Source: JAHEJA01 sp965656445
Lineage (GTDB): Bacteria > Pseudomonadota > Alphaproteobacteria > Rhodobacterales > Rhodobacteraceae
Length of the DNA: 64,000 nt
Reading direction: 5' to 3'
Assembly: GCA_965656445.1 (NCBI GenBank)
Contig: CBFHKO010000001.1
Span: forward strand, 682,001 to 746,000
A program made the position numbers and the translations under genes. The notes under the pieces are model-generated. The model made no database searches. It was not told the origin of the DNA and saw only the letters and a list, made by a program, of their open reading frames with translations. Shown piece by piece: positions 18,713-27,463 of the stretch (its first letter is position 1; every line of letters begins with the position of its first letter).

Positions 18713-19652
18713 GAGCCGTCTCCCTGTTTTTCACTGCGCTTCTCACTAAGACCACTGCCATTCCAAAAAATAAACCCAAAACAATAGAAAGCGCCAACAC
18801 CAAGCTAGACTTAGGGGATGTCGGAGTTAGAGACGTCGCTGGACCCATAATAACCTCAGCAACAAAAGGACCATCGCGGCTAGCCAACATTTGCTTTTGC
18901 TCTTCGGATGCTATCATTTTGGCAAGCGCCTCACGGTGCTCTTGGGATCGAGCACGGCCGATTTTGTCTTGATAGAAAGCCAGTGCTTGAGACCCACTTT
19001 CAATGTAATCCTCTTTTAGCATGTTGTCGGTTTCTACAACCAATTTTTGCAGTAAATATGCCGCAAACTCGCTATCCACGACCTCCATGCTCAAGGAAAG
19101 AAAGCCCGTATTATTGTCTTCACTCTGACTAACACTATCAGAAATGACATTTGACAAACGTGCAGCATCTGGAGCGCGGTAATCAGCAGCTTCATCACCC
19201 GTTAAAGCATATTTTATCTGAGAGATGATTTCGGAAACTTGCCCCCGCTTAGGCTGAACGAAGGCGTTTTGCTCATCATTCCATTCGGGTGCAAACACAG
19301 ACCTCATAATGCGATCATCATCCGTCAATTTCATAGCCAGTTCTTCAGACTTCATCAAAGCCTGAAATTTAGGAAAATCGCCAGATCCACCAGTTGGCAA
19401 ACTAACACCCGCCAAAGATGCTAGACCACCAAGTCCTTCCAAATTTGGTCCCGATTGTTCTTGACCGACCTGGCTCACTGTCAATTTTACCGTGAACTTT
19501 CGCTCTGCATTATGCAGATATAAAGCCCCCAAAGCTAAGGCAAGGGTTGTAATTAAAAATATCAGGAACTTTCCTGCCCAAAGCGTGGCAAAAAGCTCAA
19601 CTAAATCAATTTCGTCGGACGCGTCTTGTTCAGACTGCGAGGGATCTTGCAT
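18705..19652 (-). CDS. Wzz-type chain-length determinant protein
   Basis: 315-residue inner-membrane polysaccharide co-polymerase without a kinase domain. The first membrane segment (FLIFLITTLALALGALYL, about 31-50) follows the typical IDLVELFATLWAGK start. A periplasmic region with helical segments spans about 50-280. The second membrane segment near 285-305 (SLVLALSIVLGLFFGMAVVLV) is preceded by the proline-rich TPTSPKS. These proteins set polymer length with Wzy or an ABC exporter. It lies between the WecA-like gene and the SLBB export gene on one strand, matching the usual export module. Confidence 0.88.
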   Translation of the reverse strand: MQDPSQSEQDASDEIDLVELFATLWAGKFLIFLITTLALALGALYLHNAERKFTVKLTVSQVGQEQSGPNLEGLGGLASLAGVSLPTGGSGDFPKFQALMKSEELAMKLTDDDRIMRSVFAPEWNDEQNAFVQPKRGQVSEIISQIKYALTGDEAADYRAPDAARLSNVISDSVSQSEDNNTGFLSLSMEVVDSEFAAYLLQKLVVETDNMLKEDYIESGSQALAFYQDKIGRARSQEHREALAKMIASEEQKQMLASRDGPFVAEVIMGPATSLTPTSPKSSLVLALSIVLGLFFGMAVVLVRSAVKNRETARA

Positions 19653-19722
19653 GTAAATGGCCTCACCAGACAGTGGTCAAAGATGTTCTAAAGGTTTTTG
19701 AGGTAAATGCCAGACTGTAGCG

Positions 19723-20802
19723 TCAAGTTTTGGCAAATCGTTTCGCAAGTGTCACCCCTAAAAGATACGTGAGCCAAAAGAGAACTGCAAAACAGGCCAA
19801 CGCCGCGATGCCGATGAGATTATTTGTACTATAAAGCACACCGACGATGATTGGAGCACTTGCCAATGGCAGGACAATTAATGTTGCAAGGGGGTTGGAA
19901 ATATGGCGTTTACTCTTGTCCAAAAATTTCATCTCAAGCGCCCGCATGACCAATTGGTGAAAATGAAGCCGATCTGGTTGATCAATTCGCTTTCCCGTTA
20001 ATCGCCGACGGGTGATTGCAAATAGCATATCGGCAACCGGCCAGAAAAATACCAAGAACAAAGAAAACGGTGCCAAATCTTCGTGACGGTTTAGCAATAC
20101 AATACCAGACCACGTCAACAAGTGCCCCAATGAATAGGCCCCTGCATCCCCTAGAAACAGTTTTCCAAACGGAAAGTTCACAACAAAAAGTCCAGCAAGT
20201 GCCGCAACAAAAACACTTAAGAAGCGAAGCATATCCCAATCTTGATAAAGGTAACTGATGGCAATCAAACCCAGCCCCATCGCTATAGAAACGCCCAAAG
20301 CCAATCCATTCAGTCCATCGATCAAGTTTAATGAATGACTAATTCCCCCAGAAATTAGCATGGTAAAAACAGCCGCAAAGACAAAATTGGTTAACAAGAA
20401 ATCGATCCCGCTCAACCCAACGTAAGGGATCCAAACGCCAAGAGACAGGCCGGCAGTCAAAGCTGATAAGAAAGACAACAAAAGACGTTTTTTGGGACTG
20501 ACATCAAATCCGAGATCTTCACCCAACCCGCCAATGAACACAGGAAGCGTCGACAGGAGCAATATCAAAACAAACGGGGACTGATCCAAAAAGGCAAAGC
20601 TACCAAAGGTAAGGCCGAGAGCGATCGCAACACCGCCGATACGCGGCGTGGGCAACTTATGAGCTGATTGTACAGCGGAACCGTTATGTCCCTTTGCCGT
20701 TCTCAAAATGTGATGACGCTTTGTCGCAAGGATCAATCCACAACAGAATAACGTCAAACAAAATACAAACACTGGTTCTGAAACTAGCAGCATCAAATCC
20801 AC
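19723..20802 (-). CDS. undecaprenyl-phosphate sugar-1-phosphate transferase (WecA/TagO/MraY family)
   Basis: 359-residue polytopic enzyme expected to start repeat-unit synthesis by moving a sugar-1-phosphate onto undecaprenyl phosphate. Family motifs are KLPTPRIGGVAI (aligned with the PxGG loop), NLIDGLNGLALG (the DDxxN-type catalytic region, here IDGLNG) and FGKLFLGDAGAYSLG (catalytic Asp). About ten membrane helices are visible. The start is GTG at 20802; ATG at 20793 is an alternative. It lies just downstream of rmlA, so polysaccharide initiation and dTDP-rhamnose supply are linked. The sugar donor cannot be told. Confidence 0.85.
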   Translation of the reverse strand: MDLMLLVSEPVFVFCLTLFCCGLILATKRHHILRTAKGHNGSAVQSAHKLPTPRIGGVAIALGLTFGSFAFLDQSPFVLILLLSTLPVFIGGLGEDLGFDVSPKKRLLLSFLSALTAGLSLGVWIPYVGLSGIDFLLTNFVFAAVFTMLISGGISHSLNLIDGLNGLALGVSIAMGLGLIAISYLYQDWDMLRFLSVFVAALAGLFVVNFPFGKLFLGDAGAYSLGHLLTWSGIVLLNRHEDLAPFSLFLVFFWPVADMLFAITRRRLTGKRIDQPDRLHFHQLVMRALEMKFLDKSKRHISNPLATLIVLPLASAPIIVGVLYSTNNLIGIAALACFAVLFWLTYLLGVTLAKRFAKT

Positions 20803-20934
20803 CCCATTGAAAATACACTGTAATCTACGATTTAATCATCAATGGCACAAGTAACGTATTCATGACATTTCAGGGATACATCTTGCCTTTACTTTCCGAG
20901 AATACACAACATGCTGCACCAGCATTACATAGGA

Positions 20935-21810
20935 TCACGAATCAACCAGTTTACGGAGATAGGCACCATAAGCCGTTTTCGAAATTGTATCCGCGCACAA
21001 CAATACTTGATCACGTGAAATGGACCCCAGCTCATAGGCGACTTCTTCAGGCGAGCCAACTTGTTGACCCTGCCGTTCTGTGAGTGTGCGCACAAAATTT
21101 CCAGCATCCAACAATGACCCATGTGTACCTGTATCTAGCCAAGCAAAACCGCGGCCCATTTTTTCAACGCGCAACGCATCATCGTGAAGATAGCTTTCTA
21201 GCAAAGATGTGATTTCCAGCTAACCCCGAGGGGATGGTTTGATATCCTTGGCGCGCTGTGGCGCAGTGCTATCCACAAAATAAAGGCCTGTTACTGCGAA
21301 ATTTGACTCCGGCTTTTCTGGCTTTTCAATAATTGATCGAACCTGTCCATGATCATCAAACCCGACAACACCATAGCGTTCAGGATCAGACACGTGATAT
21401 CCAAACACTGTTGCGCCATCAGGATTACGATCTGCGGATACAAGCCGATCTGGTAAAGAATGTCCAAAAAACAAGTTGTCCCCAAGTACCATCGCAGACG
21501 GAGATCCATCCAAGAAGTCCTCCGCCAATATAAAGGCTTGCGCCAGTCCATCAGGGCTTGGTTGAACCTCATAACTAATGGAAATTCCCCACTGCGATCC
21601 ATCACCCAAGAGCGCCTTGAATTGAGGCTGATCATGCGGTGTTGTAATGACCAATATATCTTTGATCCCTGCGAGCATCAAAACTGTCAGCGGATAATAA
21701 ATCAGCGGTTTATCATAAACTGGCAACAGCTGCTTGGACACTGCCAAGGTGAGTGGGTACAGACGCGTTCCCGAGCCGCCTGCTAAGATAATTCCTTTGC
21801 GTCCTGTCAT
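20935..21810 (-). pseudogene. rmlA: glucose-1-phosphate thymidylyltransferase interrupted by an amber codon
   Basis: The full frame would give a 291-residue RmlA, normal length, but the codon at 21220-21222 is TAG. It falls where the family has Glu in the GELEIT segment: upstream reads KDIKPSPRG and downstream LEITSLLESYL in the same frame. GAG to TAG is a single change. The first 196 codons carry the nucleotide-binding GGSGTRLYP motif and MVLGDNLFFGH. The last 94 codons keep WLDTGTH and LLDAGNFV and remain well conserved, so the mutation looks recent or is a sequencing error. The truncated product would lack the sugar-phosphate-binding end. It overlaps the rmlD stop by 4 bp. Confidence 0.85.
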
Positions 21811-22655
21811 ATTGATCCCGCCTTCAATTCATCCAATGTAAACTTCAAATCACTTTTCCAATGTGGCCGCTGAACATCAAAATCAGCAAGTATCCCAGAA
21901 CAGTCCAGACGAGAATTCAACGGACGTTGGGCCGCCGTCGGGAAATCCTCGCTCTTGATTGCAGTGATCGCAATCTCTTTGCCAAGTTGTGCAAATATTT
22001 CTTCGGCAAACTCTGCCCAACTTACGTCTGGCGCACCAGCAAAATGATAGATCCTCTCGGACGTGCTTGGCAGTGGTGATTTCACAATCCGCATGCAGGC
22101 ATAGGCTATCGCCCGTGCCGACGTAGGGCCGCCAATTTGATCGGAAACGATATCAAGGGAGGACTTACTCTGCGCCAATCGAACCATCGTTTTCACAAAG
22201 TTCTGACCATGCGATGAGAACACCCAAGACGTCCGCAATACAACAGCATGATTACAGGCCCCAAGCACAGCGAGCTCGCCGTCTCGTTTGCTTTGACCGT
22301 AGATGTTCAAAGGCGCCGTGCCATCATTGGGCGTCCACGGCGTGGTCCCTGATCCATCAAAGACATAATCCGTTGAAATTTGCACAAAAGGTATTTTTAG
22401 AGATTGAGCCTCTTGCGCCATAATTTTGGCCGCATCTGCATTTATTTGATGGGCAAGTTCAACATCGGTCTCTGCGGCATCGACGGCTGTGTAAGCTGCG
22501 GCATTAATGATGGCATCAGGGGAAAATTTTCGAATGGCGTCACGGATGCTCGCCGCGTCGGTCAAATCAGCCTCCTCACGACCCAAGCAATGAACATCCG
22601 GTAGCTGCGCCAATTCGCGACCCACCTGCCCTGTTTTGCCAAAGACCAAAATCAT
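21807..22655 (-). CDS. rmlD: dTDP-4-dehydrorhamnose reductase
   Basis: 282-residue short-chain reductase giving dTDP-L-rhamnose, the last step of the pathway. The ATG at 22655 (MILVFGKTGQVGRELA) starts directly with the nucleotide-binding GxxGxxG motif and overlaps the rmlB stop by 4 bp; a longer frame to 22733 lies within rmlB. The catalytic motif is YGQSKRDGE (YxxxK), and NAAAYTAVDAAE and STDYVFDG are family blocks. The gene is intact, unlike rmlA. Confidence 0.93.
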   Translation of the reverse strand: MILVFGKTGQVGRELAQLPDVHCLGREEADLTDAASIRDAIRKFSPDAIINAAAYTAVDAAETDVELAHQINADAAKIMAQEAQSLKIPFVQISTDYVFDGSGTTPWTPNDGTAPLNIYGQSKRDGELAVLGACNHAVVLRTSWVFSSHGQNFVKTMVRLAQSKSSLDIVSDQIGGPTSARAIAYACMRIVKSPLPSTSERIYHFAGAPDVSWAEFAEEIFAQLGKEIAITAIKSEDFPTAAQRPLNSRLDCSGILADFDVQRPHWKSDLKFTLDELKAGSI

Positions 22656-23695
22656 GAACCGCGCCCCAATCGTTCGCCAACTCCGCTGCGGTCCTGAAGG
22701 GGGCGCCACCATGCTTCGTTGTCGAGATACCATTGAACTGTTTTCAATAGCCCCTCATCCAACGTCGCCGAAGGACGCCAGCCCAATTCAGTCCGCATAC
22801 GGCTTGGATCAATGGCATATCTCAGATCATGCCCAGGGCGATCCGAAACAAAGGTTATGAGCTCTTCGTAAGGCGTGCGTTGTGGCCGCAAATCATCCAA
22901 AATTGCACAAATTTTTCGAACGATATCAATGTTGCGCGCTTCATTTTCGCCGCCGATATTATAGCTCTGACCAAGACGTCCCTTTTCGAGAACGGTCAAA
23001 AGCGCATCCGCATGATCTTCGACAAAGAGCCAATCGCGGACATTTTCACCCTTGCCATAGATCGGCAGTGGCTTTCCTGCCAGAGCGTTCAAAATGACAA
23101 CAGGGATTAGCTTTTCGGGGAAATGAAACGGGCCATAATTGTTAGAACAATTGGTCAAAACCACTGGCAAACCATATGTTTCGCCCCATGCTCGGACCAA
23201 GTGATCGCTCGATGCTTTGGACGCGGAATATGGGCTTCGTGGATCATAGGGGGTGTCTTCGTGAAATTGTCCTGTTTCGCCTAATGATCCGAACACTTCG
23301 TCCGTGGACACATGATGAAACCTAAACCGTTCAAGCTTGCCCGAGCTGACCCAATAGTTGCGCGACACCTCAAGCAAATTAAAGGTTCCCACAATATTTG
23401 TTTGAATGAAATCCGCAGGGCCATCAATCGAGCGATCAACATGACTTTCGGCGGCAAGGTGTAACACGGCCTCTGGCTGATAGGTGTCAAAAACACGCTC
23501 TAGCGCCTCTCGATCACAAATATCAGCCTGCACAAAATGGTAATTCGGTGAATTCGCGACAGAGGCCACATTCTCAAGACATGCGGCATAGGTTAGCTTA
23601 TCAAGATTGATCACCTCATGACCCAAGGCCACCGCCTGTCGCACAACAGCGGACCCAATAAATCCAGCCCCGCCAGTCACCAGTATCTTAGTCAT
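22652..23695 (-). CDS. rmlB: dTDP-glucose 4,6-dehydratase
   Basis: 347-residue extended SDR enzyme making dTDP-4-keto-6-deoxyglucose. It begins MTKILVTGGAGFIGSAVVR with the NAD-binding glycine motif. The catalytic tyrosine-lysine pair is in YSASKASSDHLVRAW, STDEVFGSLG is the conserved Thr-Asp-Glu active-site block, and ESHVDRSI follows the family. The chosen ATG overlaps the end of rmlC by 8 bp; the longer frame to 23773 would run into rmlC with no family match. Product feeds rmlC then rmlD. Confidence 0.95.
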   Translation of the reverse strand: MTKILVTGGAGFIGSAVVRQAVALGHEVINLDKLTYAACLENVASVANSPNYHFVQADICDREALERVFDTYQPEAVLHLAAESHVDRSIDGPADFIQTNIVGTFNLLEVSRNYWVSSGKLERFRFHHVSTDEVFGSLGETGQFHEDTPYDPRSPYSASKASSDHLVRAWGETYGLPVVLTNCSNNYGPFHFPEKLIPVVILNALAGKPLPIYGKGENVRDWLFVEDHADALLTVLEKGRLGQSYNIGGENEARNIDIVRKICAILDDLRPQRTPYEELITFVSDRPGHDLRYAIDPSRMRTELGWRPSATLDEGLLKTVQWYLDNEAWWRPLQDRSGVGERLGRGS

Positions 23696-24266
23696 GCGCC
23701 GCCCCATAGACAAAAGGGCTATCAAAGCTTGCAAAATTCGGCGCGGCCGCATCCTTGGCCGACAGCATGGCATTTGATAAATCCAGCGGCCAATCTATGC
23801 CCAAATCTGGATCGTCAAACCGAATGGCCCCATCACAATCGGGCGCATAAAAATCAGAGCATTTATAGATGATTTCAGTGTTTGGTTCTAACGTCACAAA
23901 CCCATGCAAGAACCCAGCGGGGATGTAGAGCTGTTTTCCATTATCAAAACTCAACTCTTCGCCAACCCAATGTCCAAAAGTCAGACTTCCTTTACGAATA
24001 TCGACAGCCACATCAAACAATCGACCCCGACCACATCGCACCAACTTGGCCTGTGCATGGGGTGGGGACTGATAATGAAGGCCGCGAACCGTTCCCACGT
24101 CTACCGAGAGGGAGTGATTATCCTGAACAAAATCAATATCAATCCCTTGCTCCGCTAGGGTACGCTTGTTCCAAGTTTCGGCAAAAAATCCGCGATCATC
24201 TCCATGCCTCTTGGGACATAGGCTCACAACATCGCTTTCTTCTATATCAATGCGCATATTGGCCAC
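23688..24266 (-). CDS. rmlC: dTDP-4-dehydrorhamnose 3,5-epimerase
   Basis: 192-residue cupin epimerase acting between rmlB and rmlD. Conserved blocks are DDRGFFAETWN, VQDNHSLS, GTVRGLHYQ (catalytic His), VDIRKGS and YIPAGFLHGFVTLEP. The start is GTG at 24266 with AAGG six bases upstream; ATG at 24257 is an alternative three codons in. It is the first rml gene of the operon order C-B-D-A. Confidence 0.94.
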   Translation of the reverse strand: MANMRIDIEESDVVSLCPKRHGDDRGFFAETWNKRTLAEQGIDIDFVQDNHSLSVDVGTVRGLHYQSPPHAQAKLVRCGRGRLFDVAVDIRKGSLTFGHWVGEELSFDNGKQLYIPAGFLHGFVTLEPNTEIIYKCSDFYAPDCDGAIRFDDPDLGIDWPLDLSNAMLSAKDAAAPNFASFDSPFVYGAAHD

Positions 24267-24332
24267 TCAATACCTTATAAACTTTCGATAAGCCTACACT
24301 CAAAAAAGCCCGATATACTAGACCCGAAAAAT

Positions 24333-24548
24333 CTATGCGTTCAAGTAGCCAACCAAGAGGGAAATAAATGCGCCGACATGGACAACCATAATGGCCTTGT
24401 CTTTCCACATAACACCCACGGCAAACCATAAAAATATGCCGATAAAGAATGCGTAAACATTCCAAGGGGTCATATTCATTCCCGTCATCCCATAGCCAAT
24501 TAATTGAATGACAGTTGCAATCCATTTCGTAATATCGACAGTTTTCAT
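24333..24548 (-). CDS. small two- to three-helix membrane protein
   Basis: 71-residue hydrophobic protein starting at ATG 24548 behind a GGGAGAG site. Hydrophobic segments lie near residues 8-24 (IATVIQLIGYGMTG), 28-46 (WNVYAFFIGIFLWFAVGVMW) and 50-68 (AIMVVHVGAFISLLVGYL). Similar small membrane proteins are, from memory, found next to rplP in Rhodobacteraceae (DUF6552-like), which would make this a piece of the ancestral ribosomal neighbourhood. Function is unknown. It is separated from rplP by a terminator and lies upstream of rmlC. Confidence 0.65.
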   Translation of the reverse strand: MKTVDITKWIATVIQLIGYGMTGMNMTPWNVYAFFIGIFLWFAVGVMWKDKAIMVVHVGAFISLLVGYLNA

Positions 24549-24562
24549 TTTTCTCTCCCAAA

Positions 24563-24600
24563 ACAAAAAACCCCGCCAGTTGACCTGACGGGGTTTTTTA
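24563..24600 (-). terminator. terminator downstream of rplP
   Basis: A 9-bp stem (24571-24579 with 24585-24593, one G-U pair on the minus strand) and 5-base loop are flanked by an A run and a T run, so it can work in both directions. It lies 17 bp beyond the rplP stop and closes the S10 operon after L16. Confidence 0.88.
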
Positions 24601-24617
24601 CATTTATTTACGTGAAC

Positions 24618-25031
24618 TTACCAGTCTTCGCGAACAACGACGCGTGTTTTGACAGGGAGTTTCATCGCCGCAAGACGAAGCGCTTCGCGCGCGATTTCGT
24701 CGTTTACGCCGTCGATTTCAAACATCACGCGGCCAGGTTTTACCTTAGCAGCCCAACGGTCAACGGAACCTTTACCTTTACCCATACGAACCTCGATTGG
24801 TTTCGCAGTGATCGGTGTATCTGGGAAGATACGGATCCAAACGCGACCTTGGCGTTTCATGTGACGTGTCATCGCACGACGGGCAGCTTCGATTTGACGG
24901 GCTGTTACGCGCTCAGGCTCAAGAGCCTTAAGACCGTAAGTACCGAAGTTCAGATCGGAACCACCTTTTGCAAGACCTTTAATCCGGCCTTTGTGCATTT
25001 TGCGGAATTTAGTACGCTTTGGTTGAAGCAT
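24618..25031 (-). CDS. rplP: 50S ribosomal protein L16
   Basis: 137-residue large-subunit protein near the peptidyl-transferase centre and A-site. It starts MLQPKRTKFRKMHKGRIKG and contains the L16 signatures GSDLNFGTYGLKALEP, RGKGKGS-like MGKGKGSVDRW and MFEIDGV. Normally rpmC, rpsQ and rplN follow; here the gene is last before a terminator. Confidence 0.97.
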   Translation of the reverse strand: MLQPKRTKFRKMHKGRIKGLAKGGSDLNFGTYGLKALEPERVTARQIEAARRAMTRHMKRQGRVWIRIFPDTPITAKPIEVRMGKGKGSVDRWAAKVKPGRVMFEIDGVNDEIAREALRLAAMKLPVKTRVVVREDW

Positions 25032-25045
25032 TTCTCATCTCCTCC

Positions 25046-25756
25046 TTAGCGACGGTTGTTGCCGGCACCGCGTGGTGCAGGACCGTCTTGGAGTTCCTGT
25101 GCACGGCGATCACGCGCTTGTGGATCGTGTTCCATGATCTCGCCTTTGAAGATCCAGACTTTGATACCAATAATGCCGTATGCTGTTAAAGCTTCGACAT
25201 TTGCGTAATCGATGTCGGCGCGAAGTGTGTGCAAAGGCACACGGCCTTCACGGTACCATTCTGTACGTGCGATTTCAGCACCACCGAGACGGCCCGCAAC
25301 GTTAACACGGATACCAAGGGCACCCATACGCATTGCGTTCTGTACGGCACGCTTCATTGCGCGACGGAAGGAAACACGACGTTCCAACTGTTGTGCGATG
25401 GACTCACCCACCAATTGAGCATCCAACTCTGGCTTGCGAACTTCAACAATGTTGAGGTGCAATTCAGACGCTGTCATCGCGGCAATTTTCTTGCGCAGAG
25501 TTTCAATGTCTGCACCTTTTTTACCAATGATAACACCAGGACGTGCTGTGTGAACTGTCACGCGGCACTTCTTGTGTGGACGTTCGATGATAACACGCGC
25601 AATACCGGCTTGCGCACATTCTTTCTTCACGAATTCGCGAATACGGATGTCTTCAAGAAGAAGATCGCCGTAATCTTTGCTTTCAGCATACCAGCGGCTA
25701 TCCCAAGTACGGTTGACTTGAAGGCGCATGCCGATTGGATTGACTTTCTGACCCAT
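25046..25756 (-). CDS. rpsC: 30S ribosomal protein S3
   Basis: 236-residue small-subunit head protein with a KH domain (RPGVIIGKKGADIETLRKK) and C-terminal domain block GRLGGAEIARTEWYREGRVPLHTLRADIDY kept in parts. It begins MGQKVNPIGMRLQVNRTWDS. The start overlaps the rplV stop by one base, showing translational coupling within the S10 operon. The C-terminal tail ends in a basic, Gly-rich segment (PAPRGAGNNRR). Confidence 0.97.
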   Translation of the reverse strand: MGQKVNPIGMRLQVNRTWDSRWYAESKDYGDLLLEDIRIREFVKKECAQAGIARVIIERPHKKCRVTVHTARPGVIIGKKGADIETLRKKIAAMTASELHLNIVEVRKPELDAQLVGESIAQQLERRVSFRRAMKRAVQNAMRMGALGIRVNVAGRLGGAEIARTEWYREGRVPLHTLRADIDYANVEALTAYGIIGIKVWIFKGEIMEHDPQARDRRAQELQDGPAPRGAGNNRR

Positions 25757-26136
25757 TAGGCTTGCTCCTCTACTTCACGCACTTTGATAGTGAGTTCTGA
25801 GAATGGCTTCATGATTTTCCCAAAACGACCACGGGCCCGAGGGCGTCCGCGTTTCATCGTTAGGTTCTTACCAACGTAAGCTTCTGCGATGACCAAAGAA
25901 TCCACATCGAGATTGTGGTTGTTTTCGGCATTGGCGATTGCGGACTGAAGACATTTCTTCACGTCGATTGCAATACGCTTTTTGCTGAAGGTTAGGTCAG
26001 TCAATGCTTTGTCAACCTTTTTACCGCGGATCATCGCTGCAATAAGGTTAAGTTTCTGCGGGCTTGTGCGAAGCATGCGCAATTTTGCCATTGCTTCGTT
26101 TTCGGCCACGCGGCGAGGATTTTTCTCTTTTGCCAT
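25756..26136 (-). CDS. rplV: 50S ribosomal protein L22
   Basis: 126-residue protein lining the exit tunnel. The hairpin-loop region MKRGRPRARGRFGKIMKPFSELTIKV matches the L22 beta-hairpin that reaches into the tunnel, and AMIRGKKVDKAL is a family block. It lies 3 bp after rpsS and overlaps rpsC by one base. Confidence 0.97.
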   Translation of the reverse strand: MAKEKNPRRVAENEAMAKLRMLRTSPQKLNLIAAMIRGKKVDKALTDLTFSKKRIAIDVKKCLQSAIANAENNHNLDVDSLVIAEAYVGKNLTMKRGRPRARGRFGKIMKPFSELTIKVREVEEQA

Positions 26137-26139
26137 GGC

Positions 26140-26418
26140 TTATTTCCGCTTCGCTTTCTTGTCTGCACCGTGACCATAATAGGTACGAGTTGGTGAATAC
26201 TCACCGAACTTTTGACCGATCATGTCTTCGGACACGTTGACAGGAATATGTTTCTGACCATTGTACACACCGAACGTCAAACCTACGAATTGAGGTAGGA
26301 TTGTAGAACGACGCGACCAAATCTTGATAACTTCATTACGACCGCTTTCACGAGCTGCTTCTGCTTTCTTAAGCACATAAGCATCCACGAAGGGGCCTTT
26401 CCAAACAGAGCGAGACAT
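26140..26418 (-). CDS. rpsS: 30S ribosomal protein S19
   Basis: 92-residue small-subunit head protein. MSRSVWKGPFVDAYVLKK, IKIWSRRSTILPQFVG and VYNGQKHIPVNVSEDMIGQKFGEY (in parts) are the standard S19 blocks. It sits 3 bp from rplB and rplV in the operon. Confidence 0.97.
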   Translation of the reverse strand: MSRSVWKGPFVDAYVLKKAEAARESGRNEVIKIWSRRSTILPQFVGLTFGVYNGQKHIPVNVSEDMIGQKFGEYSPTRTYYGHGADKKAKRK

Positions 26419-26421
26419 CTA

Positions 26422-27264
26422 TTAACGCCCTTTCTTCTTGGCGTGACGCGAGCGAATAATAAGCTTTTGCGACGCTTTGTTTTTATTACGAGTACGTTTA
26501 CCCTTGGTTGGCTTACCCCAAGGTGTCACAGGGTGACGACCACCAGAGGTCCGACCTTCACCACCACCGTGAGGGTGGTCGATTGGGTTCATAACAACAC
26601 CACGGACCGAAGGACGCACGCCTTTGTGACGCATACGACCAGCTTTACCGAAGTTTTGGTTGCTGTTGTCTGGGTTGGAAACTGCACCAACAGTTGCCAA
26701 ACATTCTTGACGTACCAAACGAAGTTCGCCTGAGCTTAGGCGGATCTGCGCGTAACCACCGTCACGACCAACGAACTGAGCATATGTGCCCGCCGCACGA
26801 GCGATCTGACCGCCCTTGCCTGCTTTGAGTTCGATGTTGTGAACAATAGTCCCGATTGGCATACCAGAGAACGGCATTGTGTTGCCTGGTTTGATGTCGG
26901 CTTTTGCAGAGGCGATAACCTTGTCACCAACAGCCAAACGCTGAGGCGCGAGGATGTAGGCTTGTTCGCCATCTTCGTATTTTACGAGAGCGATAAACGC
27001 AGTCCGGTTCGGGTCATATTCGATCCGTTCCACTGTTGCTGCGATATCAAATTTATTACGTTTGAAATCAACGATACGGTAGAGGCGTTTTGCCCCACCA
27101 CCGCGGCGACGTGATGTAATCCGCCCAGTGTTGTTTCGACCGCCCGACTTTGTCAAACCCTCTGTGAGAGATTTGACAGGACGTCCTTTCCACAACTCCG
27201 AACGGTCGATCAGTACCAGCCCGCGCTGGCCCGGCGTCGTTGGTTTATACGACTTGAGTGCCAT
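26422..27264 (-). CDS. rplB: 50S ribosomal protein L2
   Basis: 280-residue protein needed for subunit joining and peptidyl transfer. It starts MALKSYKPTTPGQRG at 27264; the open frame extends to 27429 without homology. Blocks RPVKSLTEG, GGGAKRLYRIVDFKR and the C-terminal NPIDHPHGGGEGR (with the essential histidine) are present. Unlike the tightly packed genes on either side, it is preceded by a 758-bp spacer, so it probably has its own promoter. Confidence 0.97.
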   Translation of the reverse strand: MALKSYKPTTPGQRGLVLIDRSELWKGRPVKSLTEGLTKSGGRNNTGRITSRRRGGGAKRLYRIVDFKRNKFDIAATVERIEYDPNRTAFIALVKYEDGEQAYILAPQRLAVGDKVIASAKADIKPGNTMPFSGMPIGTIVHNIELKAGKGGQIARAAGTYAQFVGRDGGYAQIRLSSGELRLVRQECLATVGAVSNPDNSNQNFGKAGRMRHKGVRPSVRGVVMNPIDHPHGGGEGRTSGGRHPVTPWGKPTKGKRTRNKNKASQKLIIRSRHAKKKGR

Positions 27265-27290
27265 GCTTTCTGTCTTCCGTTTGTGTGTTT

Positions 27291-27306
27291 GGCAGGTTGC
27301 CCTGCC
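27291..27306 (-). promoter_or_regulatory. short hairpin in the rplB leader
   Basis: GGCAGG-N4-CCTGCC, a perfect 6-bp stem about 27 bases upstream of the rplB start codon; it could influence L2 translation or autoregulation. Confidence 0.35.
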
Positions 27307-27350
27307 ATCGGTAAAGCCCCCCGAAGGTGGCCAATGAATATACATCAAGA

Positions 27351-27372
27351 AACCCCAGACGAATCTGGGGTT
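27351..27372 (-). promoter_or_regulatory. stable hairpin with TTCG loop upstream of rplB
   Basis: Perfect 9-bp stem AACCCCAGA / TCTGGGGTT closed by a TTCG tetraloop on the minus strand, followed by TTTCTTGATG. It may be a weak terminator or a ribosomal-protein leader element; the T run is short. Confidence 0.5.
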
Positions 27373-27463
27373 ATCAGGATTGGGTTTGTATAGTTGGGAA
27401 TAGAGGGGGTGTCCACCCCAAAGCCCCAAGTTTCCAAGGGCGTTAAAAGGGCATCTGTATCAC

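Noticed and set aside
21220..21222. Readthrough as pyrrolysine or programmed recoding in rmlA
   Set aside because: The site is a conserved Glu position, no pyl genes or recoding structure are seen and a single base change explains it.
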